This document shows, one piece after another, positions 1-6,888 of a stretch of 12,524 nucleotides of DNA. The stretch is from an uncultured Geobacteraceae bacterium (GTDB lineage Bacteria; Desulfobacterota; Desulfuromonadia; Geobacterales; Pseudopelobacteraceae). The notes under the pieces were generated by a model. The model saw only the letters and a list, made by a program, of their open reading frames with translations, did no database searches and was not told where the DNA came from. The position numbers and the translations under genes were made by a program. The number at the start of each line of letters is the position of its first letter. The first letter of the stretch is position 1. The stretch covers positions 1 through 12,524 of the forward strand of contig CAIRND010000144.1 of assembly GCA_903879825.1 (NCBI GenBank), given 5' to 3'.

Positions 1-376
1 CGATCTTGGTAATGGGAATTGACGAGGTATTAGACGCCAGGATGGCACCCTCTTTTACAATGCCATCAAGCGTACGAAAAATATCCAGTTTAAGCTTCTC
101 ATTTTCAGTCACCGCCTCAATGGCAATATCCACATCTGTAAGGGCATTCATATCCTGAGAGGTTGTTATCCGCCCGAGCGTCTCCCCAACCAGTGCCTCC
201 GATATCGCCCCTTTTTTAGCCAGTCGTTCCAGATTCTGGCCGATAGTTTTAAGCGCTTTTTCCAACTGGGCCGGAGCAATATCAAACAGAATAACTTGAT
301 AACCGTATTGAGCAAAAACATGAGTAATGCCGTTGCCCATCTGTCCTGCGCCGAGCACGCCAACTGTTGTAATCAT
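1..376 (-). CDS. hbd: 3-hydroxybutyryl-CoA dehydrogenase, N-terminal part (cut by the window edge)
   Basis: NAD(P)-dependent cytoplasmic dehydrogenase that oxidises 3-hydroxybutyryl-CoA to acetoacetyl-CoA (or the reverse in butyrate synthesis). Only the first 125 residues are in the window. They show a Rossmann fold: the dinucleotide motif GAGQMG at residues 9-14 after a short beta strand, an acidic residue D32 at the end of strand 2 that favours NAD over NADP, and the family segments IEAVTEN (86-92) and SNTSSIPIT (115-123). The catalytic His-Glu pair of the family would lie beyond the edge. The ATG at 376 follows the thiolase stop by 10 nt and has an AGGGAG ribosome site within that gap, so it is probably co-transcribed and translationally coupled with the thiolase. 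The family assignment is firm. Whether it works oxidatively or biosynthetically is inferred from its neighbours, which point to oxidation. Confidence 0.93.
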   Translation of the reverse strand, partial: MITTVGVLGAGQMGNGITHVFAQYGYQVILFDIAPAQLEKALKTIGQNLERLAKKGAISEALVGETLGRITTSQDMNALTDVDIAIEAVTENEKLKLDIFRTLDGIVKEGAILASNTSSIPITKI

Positions 377-386
377 TCAAGTCTCC

Positions 387-1565
387 CTATATTTTCTCAA
401 AAATTACCGCAACAGCTTCACCGCCACCGATACAGAGCGTGGCCAGACCATAGCGTACATTGCGTGCATGCAGTTCACGGATAAGCGTCAACGCCAGACG
501 GGCACCACTGGCACCAATCGGATGACCGATAGCGCAGGCGCCGCCGTTAACATTAACTTTGTCAGGATCCAGATTTAAATTTTTGATTGCAATCAGCGGC
601 ACCGAAGCAAAGGCTTCGTTGATTTCGAACAGATCGATGTCTTCGACTTTCAACCCCGCTTTGTCGCACGCTCTTTGTATGGCGGTCACCGGGGCTTCCG
701 GGAAGAACCCGGGGTGCAGACTGCTGGTGGCTGAAGCAACAATGCGGGCTTTTGCCGTCAGGTTATATTTTTTTACCGCTGCAGCACCGGCCATAAGCAG
801 CAGTGCGGCGCCATCGTTAATGGACGAGGCGTTGCCGGCGGTAATACTGCCATCTTTCTTGAAAACCGGTTTCAGGGAGGTGATTTTTTCAATAGTACCC
901 TTGAAGGGCTCTTCATCTTCAGAAACTACCGTATCAACGCCGCGAACGCTTTTGACTACCGGAGCAATTTCATCTTTAAATATGCCGCCTTTTATTGCCG
1001 CCTGAGCACGTTGATAGGAACGTACTGCAAGTCCATCCTGCTCTTCCCGGGTTATGCCGTTACGTTCAACACTGGTTTCCCCAATATCGCCCATATGGAC
1101 ACCGGTATACGGGTCGGTCAGACCGTCATGAATCATCAGATCAAAGATTTCTCCGTTACCCATACGGAAACCGTTACGGGCTTTTTTAAGAAAATATGGT
1201 GCCAGTGACATATTTTCCATACCACCGGCTAAGACTATCCCGGCGTTACCCAACTGTATCGAGTCACTTGCCAGCATTATCGCTTTGAGACCGCTGCCAC
1301 ACACCTTGTTAATCGTCAGGGCTGGTATGGTATCCGGCAATCCGGCCGCCCGCATAGCCTGACGGGCGGGAGCCTGACCGCAGCCACCGCTCAGCACCTG
1401 TCCGAGAATAACTTCATCCACCGCGTCAACCGGTAACTTAGTGCGGCTCAGGATCCCCTTTATAACGGTCGCCGCCAACTGAGGGGCGGTAACATCCGAC
1501 AGCACACCTCCAAAAGAGCCAAAAGGCGTCCTCATGCCATCGACGATATAGACATTTTCTTCCAT
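387..1565 (-). CDS. atoB: acetyl-CoA C-acetyltransferase (acetoacetyl-CoA thiolase)
   Basis: Type II thiolase of 392 residues. It cleaves acetoacetyl-CoA with CoA to two acetyl-CoA, or condenses them. All catalytic positions are present: nucleophile C89 in NKVCGSG, H348 in GHPIGASG and C378 in LCIGGGEA, plus the NEAF motif. These numbers equal those of the classical bacterial biosynthetic thiolase (Cys89, His348, Cys378), which supports the start at 1565. The frame stays open 22 codons further upstream to 1631, but that extension has no homology-like character and would run over the promoter. The chosen ATG has a GGAGGTG ribosome site 5-7 nt upstream. The gene is first in its own transcription unit, followed by the 3-hydroxybutyryl-CoA dehydrogenase 10 nt downstream. 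The symbol atoB is a functional guess; thlA or phaA would be equally acceptable. Confidence 0.96.
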   Translation of the reverse strand: MEENVYIVDGMRTPFGSFGGVLSDVTAPQLAATVIKGILSRTKLPVDAVDEVILGQVLSGGCGQAPARQAMRAAGLPDTIPALTINKVCGSGLKAIMLASDSIQLGNAGIVLAGGMENMSLAPYFLKKARNGFRMGNGEIFDLMIHDGLTDPYTGVHMGDIGETSVERNGITREEQDGLAVRSYQRAQAAIKGGIFKDEIAPVVKSVRGVDTVVSEDEEPFKGTIEKITSLKPVFKKDGSITAGNASSINDGAALLLMAGAAAVKKYNLTAKARIVASATSSLHPGFFPEAPVTAIQRACDKAGLKVEDIDLFEINEAFASVPLIAIKNLNLDPDKVNVNGGACAIGHPIGASGARLALTLIRELHARNVRYGLATLCIGGGEAVAVIFEKI

Positions 1566-1598
1566 ATATACACCTCCAAATCTTCTTTTGTGTGCCGG

Positions 1599-1627
1599 AC
1601 TATATATTTTGCTTACGTTCACGTCAA
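1599..1627 (-). promoter_or_regulatory. sigma-70-type promoter of the thiolase-hbd unit
   Basis: In the 88-bp gap after the peptidase gene the minus strand reads -35 TTGACG (1627-1622), a 17-nt spacer and -10 TATAGT (1604-1599). Each hexamer matches the consensus at five of six positions. Transcription would start near 1592, leaving a leader of about 27 nt that contains the strong GGAGGTG ribosome site. This is the best-looking promoter in the window and suggests that thiolase and hbd can be transcribed apart from the icmF operon upstream. It is predicted from sequence only. Confidence 0.65.
1612..1627 (-). promoter_or_regulatory. candidate operator, copy 1 (thiolase promoter)
   Basis: The minus strand reads TTGACGTGAACGTAAG. 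It contains the dyad ACGT-GA-ACGT and starts exactly at the -35 hexamer, running ten bases into the spacer. Related elements occupy the same position in the promoters of the DUF6125 gene (6756-6771) and the DUF485 gene (9339-9354). A further TGACGT half-site lies 18 bp upstream (minus 1644-1639). Its placement would suit a repressor or a promoter-remodelling regulator; the MerR-family protein encoded at 9562-9972 is the nearest candidate. The binding is inferred. Confidence 0.5.
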
Positions 1628-1653
1628 CCAAAATTGTAACGTCATTTTAAGTA

Positions 1654-2820
1654 TTACAAGAAAACAATTTCATCATCAATATCGGTAATTTTTTCACCAC
1701 CACAATTCGACACGGCAAATGTGTTTTCAATGCCGATAACCCCCTTGCCGGGAAAAACAAACTTTGGTTCAATTGCAATCGTCTGACCGGAGTGCAACGG
1801 CATCTTAAAACCTTGAGCCAGTACGGGAAATTCGTCCAGTTCCAGACCAACGCCATGGCCGACAAAACGGGCCTGTTCACCCGGCATACCCATAAAATTG
1901 GCACCAAGCCCGCCTTTATCTGCAATTTCAACCGCCTGCTGAAACAGCTCTTCACAGATAGCGCCCGGCTTCAGAGCTTTTTGCAGATGCAGCTGAATCT
2001 GAAGAGACAGATCAAACGCGTGCTGCAGTTCCGGGTCAAGTGTACCGATCACGAACATACGGGTCATATCGGTTATATAGCCATTAAATACCCCGGTATA
2101 ATCCAAAAAGACCGGTTCATTATGACCAATAACCTGCGTTGATGCCCCCTGCGGCGAAGCGTTTGAAAGTCCACGCCCGGTAACAGCACCATCAAAGAAA
2201 CCATAGGAGGCGGCTCCGGCCGAAAGTGCCAACCCCATGAACAGTTCCTGGTTGAAGGCGCGCATCCGAATGTATCCTTCGTTACCAGCCGTGCGGAGGC
2301 GATGTTCAAACTCTGCCGCCAGATCAAGCTCACGCATACCGGCTTTTAAAAACTGCGGCACCTGTTTAAAAACCGAGCAAAGACTGCGACCAGATACGCG
2401 AAGCTGTTCAATTTCATACGCTGACTTGATCGAGCGGACCTCGCGATTTATCGCAGAGATATCGACAAATTCACGCCCCGGAAGCAACTTTGAGTAATAA
2501 TTAAGTTGTTGAACCGGCGCAACATCAAAGGTAAAGCCAATTTTCTGCACCTGTTCTCCGAACAGCGCAGGAAACTCCCTGCTCGACGGAAACGATCGTA
2601 TATCGGTTAGAACGCTCTCGACCTGGGCACGGGCCAGGCTCTTGCGCACCATCAAAATCGGCTCGCCGGTTGCCGGCACCCACAAAGTGGAGTTCTGGCG
2701 GGTGCCGGAAAAATAATAGACATCAATCGGGAAGATAAACAGCGCGCCATCTACCCCCCTGGCCTGCAATTGCGCCTGCATGGTTGTTACTCTCTGCATT
2801 GCCTCTGCATATGTCAGCAT
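1654..2820 (-). CDS. M24-family metallopeptidase (Xaa-Pro aminopeptidase-like)
   Basis: Protein of 388 residues with a creatinase-type N-terminal domain (about 10-135) and a C-terminal pita-bread catalytic domain (about 140-388). All five dinuclear-metal ligands of the M24 family are visible: D240 (FLDYTG), D251 (TDMTR), H322 (GHGVGLE), E351 (IEPKF) and E365 (GIENT). An active cytoplasmic metallo-aminopeptidase or dipeptidase is therefore expected. Preference for a proline at position 2 is typical of the subgroup but cannot be proved from the sequence. No signal peptide is seen. The ATG at 2820 has a GGAGA ribosome site about 8 nt upstream. The gene follows icmF by 39 nt with no terminator between them, so it is probably the third gene of the DUF6125-icmF operon. 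Why a peptidase sits among acyl-CoA genes is unclear; release of branched amino acids is one possibility. Confidence 0.9.
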   Translation of the reverse strand: MLTYAEAMQRVTTMQAQLQARGVDGALFIFPIDVYYFSGTRQNSTLWVPATGEPILMVRKSLARAQVESVLTDIRSFPSSREFPALFGEQVQKIGFTFDVAPVQQLNYYSKLLPGREFVDISAINREVRSIKSAYEIEQLRVSGRSLCSVFKQVPQFLKAGMRELDLAAEFEHRLRTAGNEGYIRMRAFNQELFMGLALSAGAASYGFFDGAVTGRGLSNASPQGASTQVIGHNEPVFLDYTGVFNGYITDMTRMFVIGTLDPELQHAFDLSLQIQLHLQKALKPGAICEELFQQAVEIADKGGLGANFMGMPGEQARFVGHGVGLELDEFPVLAQGFKMPLHSGQTIAIEPKFVFPGKGVIGIENTFAVSNCGGEKITDIDDEIVFL

Positions 2821-2859
2821 GGTCGTATCTCCGAATATAAATTATGGGCATAAAACCCC

Positions 2860-5800
2860 CTACATGTTCCGTCTATATTTCCCACCAACTTCATACAGTG
2901 CATGACTGATTTGTCCCAGCGAGGCAACCTTGACGGTTTCCATCAACTCGGCAAAAATATTATCGCCGGCAATAGCCGTTTCCTGCAACCGCGCAAGTGC
3001 AGCCGGCGCTTTGTCCTTGTGCCGTTCATGAAACGCCCGCACATTCTGGATCTGCTGTTCCTTTTCCTCTCTGGTAGCCCGGGCCAGTTCTCCCGTGACA
3101 TTGAAGCCAACTTCGTCGGCACGTGGATTAAGGAAAGTATTGACGCCGACGATGGGGAGTTCACCATTATGTTTTTTATGTTCATACAGCATTGATTCAT
3201 CCTGAATTCTGGAACGCTGATACTGAGTCTCCATGGCACCAAGCACCCCGCCTCGCTGATCGATTCGCTCAAATTCAGCCATAACGGCTTCCTCCACCAG
3301 ATCGGTCAACTCTTCAATGATAAAAGAACCCTGCAGTGAATTTTCATTCCTTACCAGACCAAACTCTTTGGTAATGATCATCTGGATAGCCATTGCCCGC
3401 CGCACCGACTCTTCAGTTGGCGTCGTTACCGCTTCATCATACGCATTGGTATGCAGCGAGTTACAATTGTCATAAATCGCCATCAACGCCTGCAGCGTAG
3501 TGCGGATATCATTAAAATCCATCTCCTGGGCGTGTAGCGAGCGACCCGAGGTCTGAATATGATACTTCAGCTTCTGGCTGCGATCATTGGCACCGTATTT
3601 TTCCCGCATGGCAACAGCCCAGATCCGCCGCGCGACGCGACCGATAACCGTATATTCCGGGTCAAGACCGTTACTGAAAAAATAGGACAAATTGGCTGCG
3701 AAATCATCAATATTCATACCACGTGACAGATAATATTCAACAAAGGTGAAACCGTTTGAAAGGGTGAACGCCAACTGGCTGATCGGATTGGCTCCCGCCT
3801 CAGCAATATGGTAACCGCTTATCGAAACCGAATAGTAATTACGGATTTTCTGTTCAATGAAATACTGTTGCATATCCCCCATCATTTTCAGGGCGAATTC
3901 TGTCGAGAAGATGCAGGTATTCTGTCCCTGATCCTCCTTGAGTATATCAGCCTGAACGGTGCCACGTACCGTTTGCAGGGTACAGGCGCGAATATCCGTG
4001 TACTCGGCTTCAGACGGCTCCCGTCCGTTTTTATCACGAAAAAGATCCAACTGCTGCTCGGTGGCGGCATTGAAGAAAAAGGCCAGCATCATCGGAGCCG
4101 GTCCGTTAATAGTGATTGAAACGCTCGTATTGGGAGCGCACAGGTCAAAGCCGGCAAACAGCTTCTGCATGTCTGTGACGGTACAAATTGAAACGCCGCT
4201 CTCGCCGACCTTGCCGTAAATATCTGGTGGATAATCAGGGTCTTCACCGTAAAGAGTCACACTGTCAAACGCGGTTGAAAGCCGCTTGGCGTCATCGTCT
4301 TTGCAGAGATAATGGAAGCGGCGGTTGGTTCGTTCCGGAGTACCTTCGCCGGCGAACTGCCGTTTGGGATCCTCTTCAGCCCGTTTGAACGGAAAGACAC
4401 CGGCGGTGAACGGAAAATAACCCGGCGCATTCTCAAACATGCACCATCGCAGAATTTCGCCCCAATCAGCAAAATCGGGAAGGCATACCTTGGGGATACG
4501 GGTACCGGAGAGAGTCGTAGTATAGAGATCACTCCTGATTTCCTTGTCTCTGACTCTGGTAATCAGCTGATTCTGACGATAGGAGGCTTTCAGTTCCGGC
4601 CACTCGTGCAGGATTCTTTTCGGTTCCTCATGGAGCCGGGAATCAAATATCGCCAACTGCGTATCAACCTCAGCCAGTGCCGCTGAATCACTCAAAACCT
4701 CACGGGCACCGGTCAGTTGAAAAAGCCTCCTCGCGACACCAATCTGATCACGCACCTGTGTGCGATAGCCGCGCACGGCATGTACAATCTCACCGAGATA
4801 ATGAACCCGATCCGGCGGAATAATATATTTTTTCAGGCTCTCTTTTTCAGTGATCTGCAAAGAGGAGTGCCAGTTACTGCCCTTTTTGTCGTTGATAGCA
4901 TCCAGCAACGCCCGGTACAGGACATTTGTGCCCGGATCGTTAAACTGTGAGGCAATCGTACCAAATACCGGCAGCGCCTCATCTGCAACGTCAAAGAGAT
5001 TGCGGTTACGACGGTACTGCTTACGAACGTAACGGAGAGCATCTTCGGCTCCTTTACGTTCAAATTTATTGATCGCGACAACATCGGCAAAATCAAGCAT
5101 ATCAATTTTTTCAAGCTGGGTCGGGGCACCGAACTCACAAGTCATGACGTAAAGCGAAACATCACAGACGCCCACAACCCCGGCATTACCCTGGCCAATG
5201 CCGCTGGTCTCGACACATATCAGATCAAACCCGGCAGCCCGTACCACGTCTATTGCATCCTGAATAGCGGCCGATAGTTCGGTCTGGGAGTCTCGGGTGG
5301 CCAGTGATCTCATGTAAATTCGGTTGGAATTAATCGAATTCATGCGAATCCGGTCACCAAGGAGAGCACCGCCTGTTCGCTGCCGTGAGGGGTCAACAGC
5401 CAGGATGGCAACACTCTTGTCAGGGAAATCGCGGGTAAAACGGAGCACCAGCTCATCTGTAATTGAGCTTTTGCCCGCACCGCCCGTTCCGGTAATGCCA
5501 ACCACCGGCACATCCTGTGCCATTCCCTTGATGGTTCCCCGGAGAGCCGCGTACCCGGAGGCGCAATCGTGAACCGCCTGCTCTGCCAGAGTTATCAGCG
5601 TGTTAACGGCACGAACATCCTGCTGTGCCAACCGGGAGAACTCTGCGGCAATGTCACGTTCAAGAGAAAAATCGCATTCTTCCAGCATCAAATTAATCAT
5701 CCCCTGTAAACCCATGCGGCGGCCATCATCAGGTGAAAAGATCTTTCTGACGCCGTACCCTTCGATCTCAGCTATTTCATCCGGCACGATTACCCCGCCG

Positions 5801-6108
5801 CCGCCGCCATAGACCTTTATATGTCCTTCACCACGCTGGCGAAGCAAATCGACAATATATTTAAAAAATTCAACATGTCCTCCCTGATAGCAGCTAACCG
5901 CAATCCCCTGGGCATCCTCCTGAATAGCGGCCGTGACGATTTCCTCAACCGAGCGGTTATGCCCCAGGTGAATCACCTCTGCGCCAGAAGACTGCAGAAT
6001 ACGGCGAATGACGTTTATTGTTGCGTCATGGCCGTCAAACAGGCTGGTAGCGGTAACAATACGGACTTTATAAGCTGTTTTGTATGGTTCTATGGCTACA
6101 GAATTCAT
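2860..6108 (-). CDS. icmF: fused isobutyryl-CoA mutase (IcmF), adenosylcobalamin-dependent
   Basis: A 1082-residue fusion that interconverts isobutyryl-CoA and n-butyryl-CoA by a coenzyme-B12 radical rearrangement. Domains in order: cobalamin-binding domain (about 12-145) with the lower-ligand motif DGHDA, H27; a MeaB-like GTPase chaperone (about 200-420) with the P-loop GTGGAGKSS (207-215), the ETSGIGQG segment (300-307) and the base motif NKFE (347-350, the IcmF variant of NKxD); a linker; and the TIM-barrel mutase domain (about 525-1082) with the SGYH active-site histidine H767. Two residues separate this enzyme from methylmalonyl-CoA mutase: F585 in RQFAG replaces the mutase Tyr, and Q729 in QGQNT replaces the carboxylate-binding Arg. 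They are 144 residues apart, as are the corresponding F598/Q742 reported for Geobacillus IcmF. The start at 6108 has GGAGA 6 nt upstream. The DUF6125 gene ends 27 nt before it. The assignment is very secure. Confidence 0.97.
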   Translation of the reverse strand: MNSVAIEPYKTAYKVRIVTATSLFDGHDATINVIRRILQSSGAEVIHLGHNRSVEEIVTAAIQEDAQGIAVSCYQGGHVEFFKYIVDLLRQRGEGHIKVYGGGGGVIVPDEIAEIEGYGVRKIFSPDDGRRMGLQGMINLMLEECDFSLERDIAAEFSRLAQQDVRAVNTLITLAEQAVHDCASGYAALRGTIKGMAQDVPVVGITGTGGAGKSSITDELVLRFTRDFPDKSVAILAVDPSRQRTGGALLGDRIRMNSINSNRIYMRSLATRDSQTELSAAIQDAIDVVRAAGFDLICVETSGIGQGNAGVVGVCDVSLYVMTCEFGAPTQLEKIDMLDFADVVAINKFERKGAEDALRYVRKQYRRNRNLFDVADEALPVFGTIASQFNDPGTNVLYRALLDAINDKKGSNWHSSLQITEKESLKKYIIPPDRVHYLGEIVHAVRGYRTQVRDQIGVARRLFQLTGAREVLSDSAALAEVDTQLAIFDSRLHEEPKRILHEWPELKASYRQNQLITRVRDKEIRSDLYTTTLSGTRIPKVCLPDFADWGEILRWCMFENAPGYFPFTAGVFPFKRAEEDPKRQFAGEGTPERTNRRFHYLCKDDDAKRLSTAFDSVTLYGEDPDYPPDIYGKVGESGVSICTVTDMQKLFAGFDLCAPNTSVSITINGPAPMMLAFFFNAATEQQLDLFRDKNGREPSEAEYTDIRACTLQTVRGTVQADILKEDQGQNTCIFSTEFALKMMGDMQQYFIEQKIRNYYSVSISGYHIAEAGANPISQLAFTLSNGFTFVEYYLSRGMNIDDFAANLSYFFSNGLDPEYTVIGRVARRIWAVAMREKYGANDRSQKLKYHIQTSGRSLHAQEMDFNDIRTTLQALMAIYDNCNSLHTNAYDEAVTTPTEESVRRAMAIQMIITKEFGLVRNENSLQGSFIIEELTDLVEEAVMAEFERIDQRGGVLGAMETQYQRSRIQDESMLYEHKKHNGELPIVGVNTFLNPRADEVGFNVTGELARATREEKEQQIQNVRAFHERHKDKAPAALARLQETAIAGDNIFAELMETVKVASLGQISHALYEVGGKYRRNM

Positions 6109-6135
6109 ATAGTTTCTCCATTACGAACGAGGATC

Positions 6136-6681
6136 TCAGGCTTCAAGAGTAAACTCCCACGCGCACCAAAAAGTTTCAGGATGTTCATCAGGTGGACAGG
6201 CGATACAATTTGTTTTGATACGAGGATCAACAGCTGTGGCAAACTCACTGTATTCAACAATGCCGACTGATTTACACGGGTGATCGGCCAACCCTTTCCG
6301 TTTGCGGGCCGATTGTACCCTGCAGTCACGCATCCGGAAAATAACCCTTGAATCATTTTGTTCCACAACATCCTGCAGATTGAGTCGGGCATAGAACCGG
6401 TGTTTCAGACATTCAACAAGCGCCGGAATACCGCCGCCACGTGTAATCCCAAGACGTGCCATTATCCGACGGGCTTCTATAACCGTAAAATAGCGCCAGG
6501 CCTCCGTGTCTACTTCAACCGCGATGTCCATCCCATAACGTTTTTCAACCGCTTGAAACCAGACTCCATCATGGGCAAGCCAGTTTTTAGCATCATCGAC
6601 AATTATTTTTATAAGTTCTTCCTTACTTAAAGCAGAGAGGAGGCTAACCCCTTCATCACCGGCATATTCGGCACTCGACAT
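6136..6681 (-). CDS. DUF6125-family cysteine-rich protein, function unknown
   Basis: A 181-residue soluble protein that I recognise as DUF6125-like; no function is established to my knowledge. The N-terminal half is helical with a characteristic NWLAHDGVWF stretch (about 33-42). The C-terminal half carries five cysteines in conserved-looking surroundings: C120 (RDCRVQ), C136 (HPCK), C159 and C162 (NCIACPPD) and C173 (WCAW). They could bind a metal or act as thiols. A distant link to L-2-amino-thiazoline-4-carboxylate hydrolase-like proteins is possible but unproven. The frame also has an ATG at 6687, but the GGGGA ribosome site then touches the start. From the ATG at 6681 the spacing is 6 nt, so that start is preferred. 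The gene is first in the operon with icmF (27 nt gap), which suggests a role linked to acyl-CoA or B12 metabolism. No signal peptide or membrane segment is seen. Confidence 0.8.
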   Translation of the reverse strand: MSSAEYAGDEGVSLLSALSKEELIKIIVDDAKNWLAHDGVWFQAVEKRYGMDIAVEVDTEAWRYFTVIEARRIMARLGITRGGGIPALVECLKHRFYARLNLQDVVEQNDSRVIFRMRDCRVQSARKRKGLADHPCKSVGIVEYSEFATAVDPRIKTNCIACPPDEHPETFWCAWEFTLEA

Positions 6682-6741
6682 ACACATTCCCCTTTCACAT
6701 CGGTGAGAGACTCACTTCGCAACACAATCACCGTGCCTCAC

Positions 6742-6771
6742 AATATATTTTTTCATTTACATTCAAATCAA
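6742..6771 (-). promoter_or_regulatory. candidate sigma-70 promoter of the DUF6125-icmF operon
   Basis: The minus strand has -35 TTGATT (6771-6766, four of six), an 18-nt spacer and -10 TATATT (6747-6742, five of six). The start would be near 6735, giving a leader of about 54 nt. The actP terminator lies just upstream (6836-6873), so the operon needs its own promoter in this 154-bp stretch, and this is the best candidate. It is weaker than the thiolase promoter and is predicted by eye. Confidence 0.45.
6756..6771 (-). promoter_or_regulatory. candidate operator, copy 2 (DUF6125-icmF promoter)
   Basis: The minus strand reads TTGATTTGAATGTAAA, identical to the thiolase-promoter element at 12 of 16 positions and starting at the same point, the first base of the -35 hexamer. 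The right half (TGAATGTAAA) is the better conserved; the left half has lost the ACGT core, so this copy is only a partial dyad. It is probably a lower-affinity site if it is real. Confidence 0.38.
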
Positions 6772-6835
6772 GCGGGTAAAAACAAAGATTCGTGTGGTGA
6801 ACAAACTTTTATACTTTTATTTTTACGCAAATCAT

Positions 6836-6873
6836 AAAAAACAACCCTGCATGGTTCTGACCGTGCAGGGTTG
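6836..6873 (-). terminator. intrinsic terminator of the DUF485-actP operon
   Basis: A 13-bp stem (6842-6854 with 6861-6873, one G-T wobble, GC-rich CAACCCTGC arm) encloses a 6-nt loop. On the minus strand it is followed directly by six T residues (6841-6836). It begins 16 nt after the actP stop codon. This is a textbook Rho-independent terminator and separates actP from the DUF6125-icmF operon. Confidence 0.92.
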
Positions 6874-6888
6874 CAGTACATTATTTCG

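Noticed and set aside
559..1005. A 148-codon open frame on the plus strand opposite the thiolase gene, and similar plus-strand frames opposite icmF, actP and mnmH
   Set aside because: They are antisense shadows of well-supported genes, with no ribosome site and no recognisable protein features.
1059..1070. GTTACGTTCAAC inside the thiolase gene, similar to half of the promoter element
   Set aside because: It lacks the second half-site and codes for an ordinary stretch of the enzyme; probably chance.
1566..1631. A 22-codon N-terminal extension of the thiolase
   Set aside because: It would run across the promoter and ribosome site, and the catalytic residue numbering fits the shorter start exactly.
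5021..5032. Palindrome TTACGAACGTAA inside icmF, resembling the ACGT operator
   Set aside because: The distance between the CG cores is 4, not 6 as in the promoter elements, and it lies deep in the coding sequence.
5258..5933. A 16-bp direct repeat (TCCTGAATAGCGGCCG) at 5258-5273 and 5918-5933
   Set aside because: Both copies encode a similar Ala-Ala-Ile-Gln run in helices of different icmF domains; coincidental codon use, with no sign of duplication or a mobile element.
6723..6738. Sigma-54-like sequence on the minus strand before the DUF6125 gene (AGGCACG-N4-TTGTG)
   Set aside because: The -24 half and the spacing fit well, but the -12 element lacks the nearly invariant GC (TTGT instead of TTGC). 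The overlapping sigma-70-type promoter with the shared operator is a better explanation.
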